Source: Beijerinckiaceae bacterium (GTDB lineage: Bacteria > Pseudomonadota > Alphaproteobacteria > Rhizobiales > Beijerinckiaceae). Taken from it: a stretch of DNA of 64,000 nt. Numbering within the stretch: the first letter of the stretch is position 1; every line of letters starts with the position of its first letter. The notes beneath the pieces are model-generated. The model did not search any database. It had not been told where the DNA came from and worked only from the letters and a program-made list of their open reading frames with translations. The stretch lies in NCBI GenBank assembly GCA_024304885.1, contig JALJOM010000003.1:2080110-2144109 (forward strand), given 5' to 3'. Positions 16,755-25,932 of this stretch are shown in pieces. The translations under genes and the position numbers were made by a program.

Positions 16755-17696
16755 TCACGCCGGGGCCGGGTTCCGTGGACGCTTCGCCACGAGCAGCAGC
16801 CCGGCGCCGCCTCCCTCGACCTTCGGCGGCTTGCGAAACATGTGCACGATGCGCCCGAGGACGAGCGCGAGGGCCGCGGCGAGGTGCCAGGTCCAAGTCC
16901 CTCGAAAATGCGTCTCCTCGCATTTTACGAACGAGCATCGCTCGATCCAGTAGATCAGCGCATCGAAGCGCGTCCAGGGCATGACCTCGATGCTCTCGAC
17001 CTCGAGGCCGGCTTCTGTGGCGAGGGCGGCGAGCGCCGGCTTCGTCCACCACGTGAGATGATGCGGCGGGGCACTGAGCAGGAAGTTCGGGATCCGCGTC
17101 ATCGCCGAAGGAACATGCGGGACGCCGATGATCACGAGGCCCCCGGGCTTCGCCGCCTCGACCATCTGCCGGAAGAACGGGACCGGCACGGCGAGGTGCT
17201 CGAGCACCTGGAAGGCGCAAACCGCATCATAGCTGCCGGCATGCGCGACGAGATGGTCGGGCAGCGATTCCGACAGAACCTCGACGGCCGGATCCGGCGA
17301 GGTGAAATGCGGGTCGATCCCCGTGTAGATCGCATGAGGGACGGACTTGCTGAAATGGGCGAGGCCGCAGCTCACGTCGAGGACGCGCGCTCCGGACGGG
17401 ATCCGGTTTCCGGCGGTCTCGAATTCCGCGCGCCAGGTCTCGAGCACCGAGACGCCATATCTTTCCAGGTGCCCGTAGTAATCCCGGTAGAAGGCCGCAT
17501 CGCCCTCCGGGCGCGGATCGAAGAAATAGAGCCCGACGGGGGATTCCCAGAGGCCGAAACGGTCGATTCCCAAAAAGCTCGGCCGAGCGTCGACGCCGAA
17601 CTCGATGCGCCAGAGATCCGCGAGGAGCCTCGCCGAGACCCATTGCACGAAACGCGCGGCAGGGCGTCCAGTTACCGGACAAAGCGGAGCTTCCAT
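16755..17696 (-). CDS. SAM-dependent methyltransferase (class I)
   Basis: This 313-residue protein carries a class I methyltransferase fold. Motif I is V-L-D-V-S-C-G-L-A-H-F (about 108-118), followed by an acidic strand end G-I-D-P-H-F and a motif IV-like C-A-F-Q-V-L-E-H-L-A segment (about 160). The N-terminal ~95 residues resemble the accessory segment of sugar- or glycan-linked methyltransferases (F-G-L-W-E-S-P-V-G-L-Y-F-F-D-P). The C-terminal end has a hydrophobic stretch and a basic tail. The substrate is unknown. Divergence from a glycosyltransferase gene 110 bases away suggests a lipid/glycan modification role. ATG 17696 was chosen over an upstream 17801 start. Confidence 0.8.
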   Translation of the reverse strand: MEAPLCPVTGRPAARFVQWVSARLLADLWRIEFGVDARPSFLGIDRFGLWESPVGLYFFDPRPEGDAAFYRDYYGHLERYGVSVLETWRAEFETAGNRIPSGARVLDVSCGLAHFSKSVPHAIYTGIDPHFTSPDPAVEVLSESLPDHLVAHAGSYDAVCAFQVLEHLAVPVPFFRQMVEAAKPGGLVIIGVPHVPSAMTRIPNFLLSAPPHHLTWWTKPALAALATEAGLEVESIEVMPWTRFDALIYWIERCSFVKCEETHFRGTWTWHLAAALALVLGRIVHMFRKPPKVEGGGAGLLLVAKRPRNPAPA

Positions 17697-17806
17697 GGAC
17701 GAACTCGGGCGGGAGAGGATGGACGGCGCGGCAACGGGGGCCGAGCTTTTGCGGCGGGCGAAGTTTGCCGGTATCATCCGCGCGAGCCCGCCGTCAATCA
17801 TGCCAT

Positions 17807-19039
17807 ATGCCCACGATCACCGATCTCCTCTTCCTGCCATGGGCAGCGATCATCCTCGTCAGCACGATCGCCGCTTGGCGCTATGTCGGGGAGATGAAAG
17901 ACCCGCCGGCGCCGAGCAGGTGGCCGGCAGTCGCGATCCTCGTGCCGGTGAAGGGATTTACGCCGACGACGAAGGCTTGCTTCGAGCGTCTCCTCGAGCT
18001 CGCCTATGCCGACTTTCGTCTCGTGGTCGCCGTCGAGTCCGAGGCGGATCCCGCGGCCGCCGCGATTTCGGCGCTGCAAGCGCTTCGGCCCGGCAAGATC
18101 ACCTTGGTCGTCGCTGGCATCGCCGCGCGCGGCGGCCAGAAGGTCGCGAACCTGCTCGCCGCCTTGGACGCCATCGAGGACCGGGACGAGATCGTCGTCT
18201 TTACCGATGCCGACACGTTGCCGGACGCCGGCTGGCTGCGTCGAGTCGTTGCCTCGCTGCTAGGCTCACGCTTCGGTGCCGTGACCGGCTATCGCTGGAT
18301 GGTCCCGACCGACGCGAGCCTGAGCACGGCCGTCGTGGCCGCGGCCAATAGGTCGATCGTCACCCTGCCCCGCCTTCCCGCCCCGGGCAATCTCCTTTGG
18401 GGCGGCACCATCGCGCTGAGGCGCGAAACGCTGAAAACGATCGACATCAGGGCCTATTGGCGGGGCGCCGTCAGCGACGATCTCCAGATGACGCGCGCCC
18501 TGCACGATCACGGCGTCGAGTTCTTCAGCTCCTTCGAGAACCTCCTGCTTTCGCCTGTCGCGTTCGACTGGCCGAGCGCCTTCGCCTTCGCGATCCGGCA
18601 GTATCGGCTCCTCTTCCTGCATTTCCCCGGCCTGTGGTGCATCGGCGCGGTGCTCCTCGTCACGCCGGTCCTCTCCTCGAGCCTCGCCGTCGTGCTCGCT
18701 TGGGGCGGGAGCAGGGTCGCTCTCGTGATGCTCGTCCTCGCGCTCGCTTGCGGAGAAATTCGGTTTCGCGGCCGCCGCAGGATCGCGGCCGCCCTCTGGA
18801 GGGAGGATCAGGCGGGCTTCTTGGGCAAGCCGGCGCATGTCGATCGTTGGCTGCGCCCGCTCTGGTTCGGGTTCCATGCGGCTTGCCTCGTCGCATCCCC
18901 GTGGTCGCGCAAGATACGCTGGGCCGAGATCGAGTACGTGTTGCATGACCCACAGGACGTGGAGATCCTGCGGCGGCCTACGGTATCGGCGGACTCGGCA
19001 CGAGCCGGCACGGCTTATGGCCGCAGCACGGTCGATTGA
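17807..19039 (+). CDS. Family-2-like glycosyltransferase, ceramide-glucosyltransferase type
   Basis: The 410-residue protein has an N-terminal membrane helix and a GT-A catalytic domain, then at least two C-terminal helices (about 275-320). Motifs fit the GT21/HpnI-like group: V-P-V-K-G near residue 45, D-x-D in V-F-T-D-A-D-T (about 133-139), G-T-I-A-L-R acceptor loop, A-V-S-D-D-L-Q-M-T (the D3 motif) and R-Q-Y-R-L-L in place of the usual Q-x-x-R-W. It probably transfers a sugar from a nucleotide donor to a lipid at the cytoplasmic face of the inner membrane. Start ATG 17807 gives M-P-T-I-T-D-L-L. A sphingolipid or hopanoid acceptor is only inference. Confidence 0.8.
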   Translation: MPTITDLLFLPWAAIILVSTIAAWRYVGEMKDPPAPSRWPAVAILVPVKGFTPTTKACFERLLELAYADFRLVVAVESEADPAAAAISALQALRPGKITLVVAGIAARGGQKVANLLAALDAIEDRDEIVVFTDADTLPDAGWLRRVVASLLGSRFGAVTGYRWMVPTDASLSTAVVAAANRSIVTLPRLPAPGNLLWGGTIALRRETLKTIDIRAYWRGAVSDDLQMTRALHDHGVEFFSSFENLLLSPVAFDWPSAFAFAIRQYRLLFLHFPGLWCIGAVLLVTPVLSSSLAVVLAWGGSRVALVMLVLALACGEIRFRGRRRIAAALWREDQAGFLGKPAHVDRWLRPLWFGFHAACLVASPWSRKIRWAEIEYVLHDPQDVEILRRPTVSADSARAGTAYGRSTVD

Positions 19040-19076
19040 GCGATCCTGTGGGCTCTCGCCGGCGATCGTGGCGCCT

Positions 19077-20045
19077 TCACACGTAGAGCCGCTCGTGCTC
19101 GAGACCCACATAGAGGTGTGCTACGAGCTCGCCATAGCCGTTGTAGATTTGTGTCGGCCGCCGCGAGCCCGTGCCGATGACCTCCTCGGACGCCTGGCTC
19201 CAGCGCGGATGCGGCACCTCGGGATTCACGTTGGCCCAGAAGCCGTATTCCTTGGCTTGCAGCTTTTCCCAGAACGAGACCGGCCGCTCCTCCACGAACG
19301 AGATGCGGGTGATCGACTTGATCGACTTGAACCCGTATTTCCACGGGGTCGCGAGGCGGAGCGGCGCGCCCATGCTCTTCGGCAGAGGCTTGCCATAGGC
19401 GCCGGTGACGAGGAAGGCGAGATCGTTCGCGGCTTCCGCGATGGTGAGCCCCTCGACATAGGGCCAGGGATACCAGAACTGGCGCTGGCCCGGCGCCGTG
19501 ATCCGGTCGAGGAAGGTCTCCATCCGGACATATTTGGCCGAGCCCAGCGGGCGCACGTGGTCGAGGAGGGATCGGAGCGGGAATCCGGTCCAGGCGACAG
19601 CCATGGCCCAGGCCTCGACACAGCGGTGCCGATAGAGCCGCTCCTCGAGCGGCATCAGCTTCAAGAGATCGTCGATCGCGATCTCCTGCGGCTTCTCGAC
19701 GAGGCCGTCGATCTTCACCGTCCAGGGCCTGATCTTCAGCGCCTCGGCGGCCGTGTGGATCTTCTTGTCGCTGCCGAACTCGTAGAAATTGTTGAAGCGC
19801 GTGTTGACGGATTCGGGGGTCACGTCGCGATCGAGCACGAAGGTCTCGTTGCGCTTCGCCGGGTAGAGCGCGCGTGACGGATCCGGCTCGGCCCCGGCGC
19901 GCACGGGCGCGGCCAGGCCGCCGGCGAAGATCGTCCCGGCCGCGACGGCGCCTGCCCCGAGCAAGGCTCTTCGGTTCAGGACGAGGGGCTCGGGGGTGAC
20001 CTCGCTCTCGGGAATTTCCCATCCCTTGCGTCGCTTGATGAACAT
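19077..20045 (-). CDS. msrP: Periplasmic methionine-sulfoxide reductase catalytic subunit MsrP
   Basis: This 322-residue molybdoenzyme (YedY) repairs oxidised methionines in periplasmic proteins. A Tat signal with L-N-R-R-A-L-L-G-A-G lies at about 23-32. The molybdopterin-ligating cysteine is in Y-R-H-R-C-V-E-A-W (Cys142). Other family elements are N-N-F-Y-E-F-G (near 85), F-W-Y-P-W-P-Y-V-E-G-L and S-M-G-A-P-L-R-L. ATG 20045 leaves a short basic N-region before the twin arginines. The usual heme partner gene msrQ (yedZ) is not adjacent, so it is either elsewhere or absent. Confidence 0.95.
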   Translation of the reverse strand: MFIKRRKGWEIPESEVTPEPLVLNRRALLGAGAVAAGTIFAGGLAAPVRAGAEPDPSRALYPAKRNETFVLDRDVTPESVNTRFNNFYEFGSDKKIHTAAEALKIRPWTVKIDGLVEKPQEIAIDDLLKLMPLEERLYRHRCVEAWAMAVAWTGFPLRSLLDHVRPLGSAKYVRMETFLDRITAPGQRQFWYPWPYVEGLTIAEAANDLAFLVTGAYGKPLPKSMGAPLRLATPWKYGFKSIKSITRISFVEERPVSFWEKLQAKEYGFWANVNPEVPHPRWSQASEEVIGTGSRRPTQIYNGYGELVAHLYVGLEHERLYV

Positions 20046-20306
20046 CGCTGCGTCCTCGCACCTCGAGCAATTTCCGGTGAGCCGGAAGCCTCGCGGTCCA
20101 CGAAACCGCGACACCCGCGTCCGGCGTCCGACCCGAGAATACGCGCGTCCTCGTCGCATTGTTACGGCATCGTCGATAAATTCATGCCTCGCCGGCCCTC
20201 ACGGATGGCGTGCGGCGAACGTCGAGCTTTCCGCTTTGCGGGGCAGGACCGATGCGGTAACGAAAAGCGAAGCTGCCATGTCAGTGTCGTTGCGAAGGAG
20301 CGGGGA

Positions 20307-21182
20307 TTGACCCGAGCGATCGTGGGGATCATCGGCGGATCCGGGGTCTATGACCTGCCGGGCCTCGAGGATCTGAAGGAAGAATGGGTCGCGACGCCTT
20401 GGGGAGAGCCCTCCGATGCCCTGCGCTTCGGCCGTATCGGCGAGACGCAGGTGGTGTTCCTCGCCAGGCACGGGCGCGGGCACAGGCTCGCCCCGTCCGG
20501 CATCAACTACCGCGCGAACATCGATGCGCTGAAGCGGGCCGGCGTCACCGACATCGTGTCGATCTCGGCTTGCGGCTCGTTCAAGGAGGATCTTCATCCC
20601 GGTCTCTTCGTGCTGGTCGAGCAATTCGTCGACCGGACCTTCTCGCGGCAGAGCTCGTTCTTCGGCAATGGATGCGTCGCCCATGTCTCCATGGCGCATC
20701 CGGTCGCGCCCTTGCTCGTGCAGAGGCTCGCGGGGGCGGCCTGGGTCGAAGGCATCCCCTGCATCACCGGCGGGACCTATGTCTGCATCGAGGGGCCGCA
20801 ATTCTCCTCGCTCGCCGAGTCGCTCTCCTACAGGGCCGCGGGCTATGATGTCGTCGGCATGACCGCCATGCCCGAAGCCAAGCTCGCCCGCGAGGCGGAA
20901 ATTTCCTATGCCACAGTGGCCATGGTGACCGACTACGACTGCTGGCACGAGGGGCACGACAATGTCGATGTCGCCTCCGTCATCGCGATCGTGCAGGCGA
21001 ATGCCGGCAAGGCCGCGACGCTCCTCGCGCGCGTGCTGCGCGAGTTCCCTGCGGACCACGAGCCCTGTCCCGTCGGCTCCGACCGGGCGCTCGACAATGC
21101 CTTGCTGACGCAGCCCTCGGCACGGGATCCGGAGCTGATGAAGAAGCTGGAGGCGATCATGAGAAGGGTCGAGGGGCGATGA
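20307..21182 (+). CDS. mtnP: S-methyl-5'-thioadenosine phosphorylase
   Basis: This 291-residue PNP-family enzyme phosphorolyses methylthioadenosine to adenine and methylthioribose 1-phosphate in the methionine salvage pathway. Markers are I-I-G-G-S-G-V-Y at the N-terminus, the phosphate-binding [29 protein letters not shown] and [14 protein letters not shown]. The start is a TTG at 20307, supported by an ideal aaggagcgggg site; no ATG fits the family's N-terminus. Its end overlaps apt by 4 bases. The adenine released is the substrate of apt, so the two form a functional pair. Confidence 0.95.
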   Translation: MTRAIVGIIGGSGVYDLPGLEDLKEEWVATPWGEPSDALRFGRIGETQVVFLARHGRGHRLAPSGINYRANIDALKRAGVTDIVSISACGSFKEDLHPGLFVLVEQFVDRTFSRQSSFFGNGCVAHVSMAHPVAPLLVQRLAGAAWVEGIPCITGGTYVCIEGPQFSSLAESLSYRAAGYDVVGMTAMPEAKLAREAEISYATVAMVTDYDCWHEGHDNVDVASVIAIVQANAGKAATLLARVLREFPADHEPCPVGSDRALDNALLTQPSARDPELMKKLEAIMRRVEGR

Positions 21183-21718
21183 TCGCGGCGCTCGACTTGA
21201 AGGAGACGATCCGCACGATCCCGGATTATCCGAAGCCCGGGATCATGTTTCGCGACATCACCACCTTGCTCGGCAACCCGCGGGCGTTTCGCCGCGCGAT
21301 CGACGAGCTGGTCCAGCCCTGGGCCGGAACCAAGATCGACAAGGTCGCGGGGATGGAAGCACGCGGCTTCATTCTCGGCGGCGCCGTCGCGCATCAGCTC
21401 TCCGCCGGCTTCGTGCCCATCCGCAAGAAGGGCAAGCTGCCGCATACGACCGTCCGGATCGCCTATTCGCTGGAATACGGGATCGACGAGATGGAGATGC
21501 ACGAGGACGCCGTGACCGCCGGCGAGCGGGTGATCCTCGTCGACGATCTCATCGCGACGGGAGGAACCGCGACGGGCGCGGTCGGTCTTTTGAAGAAGAT
21601 CGGGGCCGACGTCGTGGCGGCCTGCTTCGTGATCGACCTGCCCGAGCTCGGCGGCGCCAAGAAGATCGCCGCCCTCGGGGTTCCGGTGCGTACCCTGATC
21701 GCTTTCGAAGGGCATTGA
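21179..21718 (+). CDS. apt: Adenine phosphoribosyltransferase
   Basis: This 179-residue type I phosphoribosyltransferase converts adenine plus PRPP to AMP. The PRPP-binding motif [14 protein letters not shown] is near residue 120. The N-terminal [18 protein letters not shown] and A-R-G-F-I-L-G-G elements are typical. ATGA overlap with mtnP shows translational coupling, so adenine from methylthioadenosine breakdown is recycled directly. Confidence 0.96.
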   Translation: MIAALDLKETIRTIPDYPKPGIMFRDITTLLGNPRAFRRAIDELVQPWAGTKIDKVAGMEARGFILGGAVAHQLSAGFVPIRKKGKLPHTTVRIAYSLEYGIDEMEMHEDAVTAGERVILVDDLIATGGTATGAVGLLKKIGADVVAACFVIDLPELGGAKKIAALGVPVRTLIAFEGH

Positions 21719-21806
21719 TCACCCCGGGGCTCGAAAGTGCGCTCGGGTGTCACCCGGGCGACCGGGAGTCCCCGGACTCGAGCCCCACCTGCCGAGAGGA
21801 CCCCTC

Positions 21807-22520
21807 ATGCGACCCTCCAAGCGTGCCGCCGACGAGCTGCGCCCGGTCACGTTCGAGCGCAACGTGGCGCGCTATGCGGAAGGCTCCTGCCTCGTGAAGT
21901 TCGGCGCGACCCATGTGCTGTGCACGGCCTCGCTCGAGGACAAGCCGCCGGCTTGGCTGCGCGGCCAGGGGCGCGGCTGGGTCAGCGCCGAATATGCGAT
22001 GCTGCCCCGAGCGACCCACACGCGCACGAAGCGCGAGGTCGCATCCGGCAAGCCGTCGGGACGCACGCAGGAAATCCAGCGCCTGATCGGCCGCAGCCTG
22101 CGCGCGGTGACCAATCTTCAAGCCCTCGGCGAGAGGCAGATCACGCTCGACTGCGATGTCCTCCAGGCCGACGGCGGGACGCGGACGGCGGCGATCACCG
22201 GGTCTTGGGTGGCGCTGCACGACTGCCTGAAATGGATGCACGGACGCTCGATCATCAAGGACCATCCGCTGCGCGACCAGGTCGCCGCGGTCTCCTGCGG
22301 GATCTCGAACGGAACCGCCGTCCTCGACCTCGACTACGAGGAGGATTCCGCGGCCGAAACCGATGCGAACTTCGTCATGACCGGCAAAGGGTCCTTGGTC
22401 GAGGTTCAGGCCACCGCCGAGGCCGCGGTCTTCGACGACGATCAGCTCTTGTCCCTGCTCGCGCTCGCCAAGGTCGGGATCGCGCGGCTCGTCGAGCTGC
22501 AGAAGGCCGCGGTCTCATGA
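21807..22520 (+). CDS. rph: Ribonuclease PH
   Basis: This 237-residue phosphorolytic 3'-5' exoribonuclease trims tRNA 3' ends. The N-terminus [13 protein letters not shown] is canonical, followed by the [12 protein letters not shown] type strand, the basic [18 protein letters not shown] region, and I-G-R-S-L-R-A-V. The phosphate-binding and metal sites fall in [19 protein letters not shown] gagagga ribosome site precedes ATG 21807. rdgB starts 2 bases after its stop. Confidence 0.96.
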   Translation: MRPSKRAADELRPVTFERNVARYAEGSCLVKFGATHVLCTASLEDKPPAWLRGQGRGWVSAEYAMLPRATHTRTKREVASGKPSGRTQEIQRLIGRSLRAVTNLQALGERQITLDCDVLQADGGTRTAAITGSWVALHDCLKWMHGRSIIKDHPLRDQVAAVSCGISNGTAVLDLDYEEDSAAETDANFVMTGKGSLVEVQATAEAAVFDDDQLLSLLALAKVGIARLVELQKAAVS

Positions 22521-22521
22521 C

Positions 22522-23184
22522 ATGACGAGCCCGATCGACAAGACGCTCGTCATCGCGACCCACAATCCCGGCAAGCTCGCGGAGATGCAGGATCTCCTCC
22601 TGCCCTACGGGATCGCGACCGTCTCGGCGCGCGATCTCGGTCTCGCGGAGCCGGAGGAGACCGGCGCGAGCTTCATCGAGAACGCGAGGATCAAGGCAGA
22701 GGCCGCGGCAATGGCATCGCACCTTTGCGCGCTCGCCGACGATTCCGGGCTTTGCGTCGATGCCCTCGGCGGCGCGCCGGGGATTCACTCGGCCCGCTGG
22801 GCCAGCGAGTCGCGCGATTTCGGCGCCGCCATGCGCAAGGTCGAAGCCGCTTTGCGGGCGGCCGGAGCAGAGCCGCCGTTCCGAGCCCGTTTTTCCTGCG
22901 TCCTCGCGCTCGCCTATCCCGACCGCGAGACCGCGATCTTCGAGGGCGACGTTTTCGGGATTCTCGTGTTTCCGCCGCGTGGCACGCAGGGCTTCGGCTA
23001 TGATCCGATCTTCCTGCCGGACGGATTCACGCGCACCTTCGGCGAGATGAGCGCGGCTGAAAAGCACGGGATCCCGGCCGACGGATCGGAAGGCTTGTCG
23101 CACCGCGCCCGCGCCTTCCAGGCCCTCGCCCGCTCCTGCCTCGATCGCTCCTGCCTCGATCGCTCCTCGGCATCGCATACTTGA
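22522..23184 (+). CDS. rdgB: RdgB/HAM1-type dITP/XTP pyrophosphatase
   Basis: This 220-residue house-cleaning nucleotide pyrophosphatase hydrolyses dITP, dXTP and ITP to monophosphates, preventing their incorporation into DNA. Family signatures are the A-T-H-N-P-G-K-L start motif, S-F-I-E-N-A-R-I-K-A, L-A-D-D-S-G-L-C-V-D-A-L, and G-F-G-Y-D-P-I-F with S-H-R-A-R-A-F near the end. The C-terminal tail after ~205 contains a short tandem duplication of S-C-L-D-R encoded by repeated cgctcctgcctcgat. It lies in the rph-rdgB-hemW set, with extra genes now between rdgB and hemW. Confidence 0.95.
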   Translation: MTSPIDKTLVIATHNPGKLAEMQDLLLPYGIATVSARDLGLAEPEETGASFIENARIKAEAAAMASHLCALADDSGLCVDALGGAPGIHSARWASESRDFGAAMRKVEAALRAAGAEPPFRARFSCVLALAYPDRETAIFEGDVFGILVFPPRGTQGFGYDPIFLPDGFTRTFGEMSAAEKHGIPADGSEGLSHRARAFQALARSCLDRSCLDRSSASHT

Positions 23185-23254
23185 TTTTCCCTCTTCGGGC
23201 TCCTATTATGCTGCAGTGCAGCATGCGACCGAGCGGCACGAGGGAACCCCGCAC

Positions 23255-23560
23255 ATGTCCGGTGTCTGGTACACGAAATACGGTCCGCGGCGCGTCCGCC
23301 ACGATCCGCCGACGCTCGACGAGGCGATCGTCGCTGCACAAGGATTGACCGATCACGTGCAGCAGCAGGCGGAGATTGCCGCCGCGCTCATGAACGTGCC
23401 GCTGGAGGCCGTGCGTGCCGAGCTCTTGAAGCGCATGCCGCCACGCGGATCGGAAAAAATCGTGACCTCGAGCGGCCGCGAGGGGGCGAAACGAACGATC
23501 ATCGTCGAGCGCAAGGCGACCCGGCGCATCCCGGCCGGGACGCGGATCACACGACCTTAG
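23255..23560 (+). CDS. Conserved-looking hypothetical protein
   Basis: The 101-residue protein starts M-S-G-V-W-Y-T-K-Y-G-P-R-R-V-R-H-D-P-P-T with a central helix-rich segment (about 17-60, E-A-I-V-A-A-Q-G-L-T-D and A-A-A-L-M-N-V-P-L) and a basic, likely unstructured end. I believe similar short proteins occur in related Hyphomicrobiales but cannot name a family. ATG 23255 was preferred over an in-frame ATG at 23216. It follows rdgB by 70 bases and may be the last gene of that operon. Confidence 0.6.
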   Translation: MSGVWYTKYGPRRVRHDPPTLDEAIVAAQGLTDHVQQQAEIAAALMNVPLEAVRAELLKRMPPRGSEKIVTSSGREGAKRTIIVERKATRRIPAGTRITRP

Positions 23561-23980
23561 ATCCTGCCCGCCGCTCGCTGGTTCTGGCCCGATGATGGCG
23601 CGACGCAATCATCGCGGCGTCAAAGGCCAGTTCGATCTACGAAAGTGCAGCAGCTACGATGTCGACGACTAGAGCGGGATGAGGAAAAGTGTACTGCGGT
23701 TTTCCGGCGCAATCGCGTTTACGCAGATTGCGTAAACTTATCTGCCGATCCCGCTCTAAACTTTAGAAATCGATCACGTTTCATGACTTCGAATCGATTC
23801 GATCCAAAGTCATCGTGATCTAGTGCGGGCAGCGGCAGCATGCCGGCGACTGCACGAGCCCATCGGCCGAATGGACGAACCTCGCCTCCGAAAGCCCCTC
23901 CACATCGCTCCTGAACCGCGCCCCTTCAGTCCCTGAGTGGACACTGTGTTTACGCTACCGCCAGCCACCAGCGCCGCCAG
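23561..23980. repeat. Long family-B composite repeat (core 23670-23829)
   Basis: About 420 gene-free bases. The core begins agagcgggatgaggaaaag and includes a strong gcgtttacgcagattgcgtaaac inverted segment. It closes the first module with gatcccgctct, then carries the gatcacg.../catcgtgatc palindromic module and ends tagtgcgggca. The same two modules, in opposite order and orientation, form 34937-35092. The stretch from 23830 to 23980 shows nothing recognisable. Confidence 0.85.
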
Positions 23981-24466
23981 TCATGCCGTGTCGAGGCGAT
24001 ATTTCAGGAATCCTGCGCCCTCGTGCTCGACCTCGGCGACGTATCGGGCCCCGAGCCGCTCGAGACCGCGCAGATGCCGGCGCGACGGTGGCAGCAGGAA
24101 GGTCACGAACGGAATGCGTTCGTCGGCCCTGGCGAAGCGGATCGCGATCCGAGTGATCTCGAGGCCGAGGCCGAAGCAGTCCGGCTTGAGCACCAGCCCG
24201 TAATCCCACTCGTCGCCTTCCTTGTGGAAGCCGCCCCAGCCGACATAGGCGCCGTCGCTGAGGATCGCCCAATGGCCCAGCCCGTCGCGTTGCCAACACG
24301 CTTCCTTGGCCGAGACGAAGGCCGCGACCCGCGGCTCGTCCCACACGAAGCTGAGAAGCGGCATATGCTCGGCGATGCGCGGGTCGGACATATGCGCGAG
24401 GATCTCGCCCGGCGAAACCTCGGGCAGCCGCGCAAAGCTGATCCGTCCCGCGAATTTCAAGGTCAT
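23981..24466 (-). CDS. GNAT-family N-acetyltransferase
   Basis: The 161-residue protein matches the RimJ/RimL-like acetyltransferase layout. It has an N-terminal strand, G-H-W-A-I-L-S-D-G-A-Y-V-G-W-G-G-F (about 66-82) as the beta4 core, then Y-G-L-V-L-K-P-D-C-F-G-L-G-L-E-I-T, where the acetyl-CoA-binding loop is expected. The C-terminal F-V-T-F-L-L-P-P-S-R-R-H-L-R-G-L-E-R-L-G-A segment is typical of the last helix/strand. The substrate (small molecule or protein N-terminus) cannot be told. Start ATG 24466; the frame extends upstream into a repeat and was trimmed. Confidence 0.8.
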   Translation of the reverse strand: MTLKFAGRISFARLPEVSPGEILAHMSDPRIAEHMPLLSFVWDEPRVAAFVSAKEACWQRDGLGHWAILSDGAYVGWGGFHKEGDEWDYGLVLKPDCFGLGLEITRIAIRFARADERIPFVTFLLPPSRRHLRGLERLGARYVAEVEHEGAGFLKYRLDTA

Positions 24467-24589
24467 TTCCGCGCCCTGGTCGATCGGAGGCTCTAGCTGC
24501 TCCTGCCCGTGCCGCGCCGTCGAGAGCAGCGCAACGTCATGGCTATCCGTGTCCGGCGGTTGCCGCTCGTTCGCGGATCCGGTGCGAGC

Positions 24590-24693
24590 TCGATCGGCTT
24601 TCCATCCGGTGGAATCGCACACCCGCTCTACACTCTTGTCTTGTCGCCGTTTCGCAATGCGAACCGGTGACCGGTTCGCTGGAAATTGCCCTA
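24590..24693 (-). repeat. Dispersed family-A palindromic repeat
   Basis: Minus-orientation copy with 'cgatcggctttccatccggt', 'cccgctctacactcttgtcttgtcgc' and 'ccggttcgctggaaattgcc'. It lies between two minus-strand genes, directly before the 3' end of the next one. Confidence 0.8.
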
Positions 24694-24701
24694 CGCGCGA
24701 C

Positions 24702-25532
24702 CTATTGTTGCACGACCACATAGGTGGTGAACCTCGCGGGCAAGATATCTTGCGCTCCAGAGATCAGCGAGAGACGTTCGGCACCGGCCGAAGCCCGACA
24801 ACACGACGAGCCCGGCCGCGCTCGCGGCGATCTTTCGAGGCCCTCGACCGAGGCCGTGTCGTGGTCTGTCGCGGTCGGGATCGTGTCGTGCGGCGCCGAA
24901 GGGTTTTTACTCGCGACGAGGTCCGGTGGCCGTCTCGGCGGCAACGGAATTTGGTCGGGCACCTGGACCGCAGGAGCCGACCTTGCCGGTACGCCCGGAG
25001 TCGGCGCCGGCGAGGCGCCGAGGGACGGGTCGAGGACGGCCATGACGCCCTGAACCACGCCGTCGAGGATCGAGCCCGGATCCGTCGGACGAGCATCGCC
25101 GCGAGGGCTCGAGGAAGACGTGTTGCGTGGGAGAGCTCTTGCTGCGACCAAGGTCCGCTGGTCGTTGCAGTTCCTGATGCCGAGCGCGATCAGCTCGCTG
25201 CCGCGCAAGACCCGGTAGGCACGGGTCAGGCCGCCGAGCCGCGCACGCACAGCGAGCGGATACGAGTCGAACAGCCGTTGCGAGACCGCGTCGTTCGCCT
25301 GCTTGTTGCGGGGGTCGTAGGCCTGATGGAATTTCAGGATAGAGTCCGGGTAGACGCACACGTTGGGCAGGCCGAGCGCCAAGGTGCATGCAGACCGGCA
25401 TTCGTGCAACCTGACCTCCCGGCCGGTCATCCGGTAGATCGCGGTCTGGGCCTCGTAGTCGTGGACGAAACCACCGACGTCCTTCACCACGACGACCGGC
25501 GCCGGCATGGGCGGCGGTTGAAGATAGCTCAA
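24702..25532 (-). CDS. Hypothetical protein with a ClpP-like C-x-S-A-C-T motif
   Basis: This 276-residue protein has an N-terminal half with V-V-V-V-K-D-V-G-G-F-V-H-D-Y (about 13-26), then R-L-H-E-C-R-S-A-C-T-L-A-L-G-L (about 41-55) and V-C-V-Y-P-D-S-I-L-K-F-H-Q-A-Y. This order (glycine-rich loop, S-A-C-T helix, F-H strand) recalls periplasmic ClpP/SppA-like folds (COG3904 type), in which the serine of S-A-C would be catalytic. The C-terminal half (130 on) is rich in Pro/Ser/Arg and probably disordered. No signal peptide is evident at the assigned start. Function is not assigned; the protease-fold idea is an inference from motif order only. Confidence 0.6.
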   Translation of the reverse strand: MSYLQPPPMPAPVVVVKDVGGFVHDYEAQTAIYRMTGREVRLHECRSACTLALGLPNVCVYPDSILKFHQAYDPRNKQANDAVSQRLFDSYPLAVRARLGGLTRAYRVLRGSELIALGIRNCNDQRTLVAARALPRNTSSSSPRGDARPTDPGSILDGVVQGVMAVLDPSLGASPAPTPGVPARSAPAVQVPDQIPLPPRRPPDLVASKNPSAPHDTIPTATDHDTASVEGLERSPRARPGSSCCRASAGAERLSLISGAQDILPARFTTYVVVQQ

Positions 25533-25932
25533 CGATCTCCCTCTCCACGAGTATTTTTCGCCGCGCCGCGGTCAGGCTCGCGTCACGAAAATGCGGGCGC
25601 CCGAAAGCAAGGCACCGCAATCGGCCGCCGTCGCATCGGCGATCTCGAGCGGTTCGTGCCGCGCTACGATCTGCATTCGAGCGCCAGGAATCCGTAGTGA
25701 AGGCATTCTTAAGAATTCCTGTTCAACCTGTGCTATATTGTCTGCACCGCCGCCGCGAAGGCGCATGCTCGTCGCCTCGACTGGGCCTCGAATGTGGCGC
25801 TACTTCGACCCTCGAGCCCGGACGGGCTCGCCGTGAAACGGCTGCGAGCGCGCAGTCAGAGGGCGCTCGTGCGAGGGGGTCCTGCGTGTCGGGTTCTGCG
25901 CGCCGCCATGAATTCGCGCTGGAAGGTTGGAC
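25533..25932. other. Gene-free divergent region before hemW
   Basis: About 400 bases lie between two divergently oriented genes. A locally AT-rich patch (about 25695-25740, 'cattcttaagaattcctgttcaacctgtgctatatt') contains ttcaac and tatatt spaced by about 8 bases and a taagaattc palindrome, so a promoter here is likely, though I cannot define it. No repeat copy and no convincing small gene were seen. Confidence 0.4.

Noticed and set aside
25591-25836. Short plus-strand frames between the ClpP-like gene and hemW
   Set aside because: No ribosome site or domain, and the frames overlap the AT-rich patch that is better read as a promoter.
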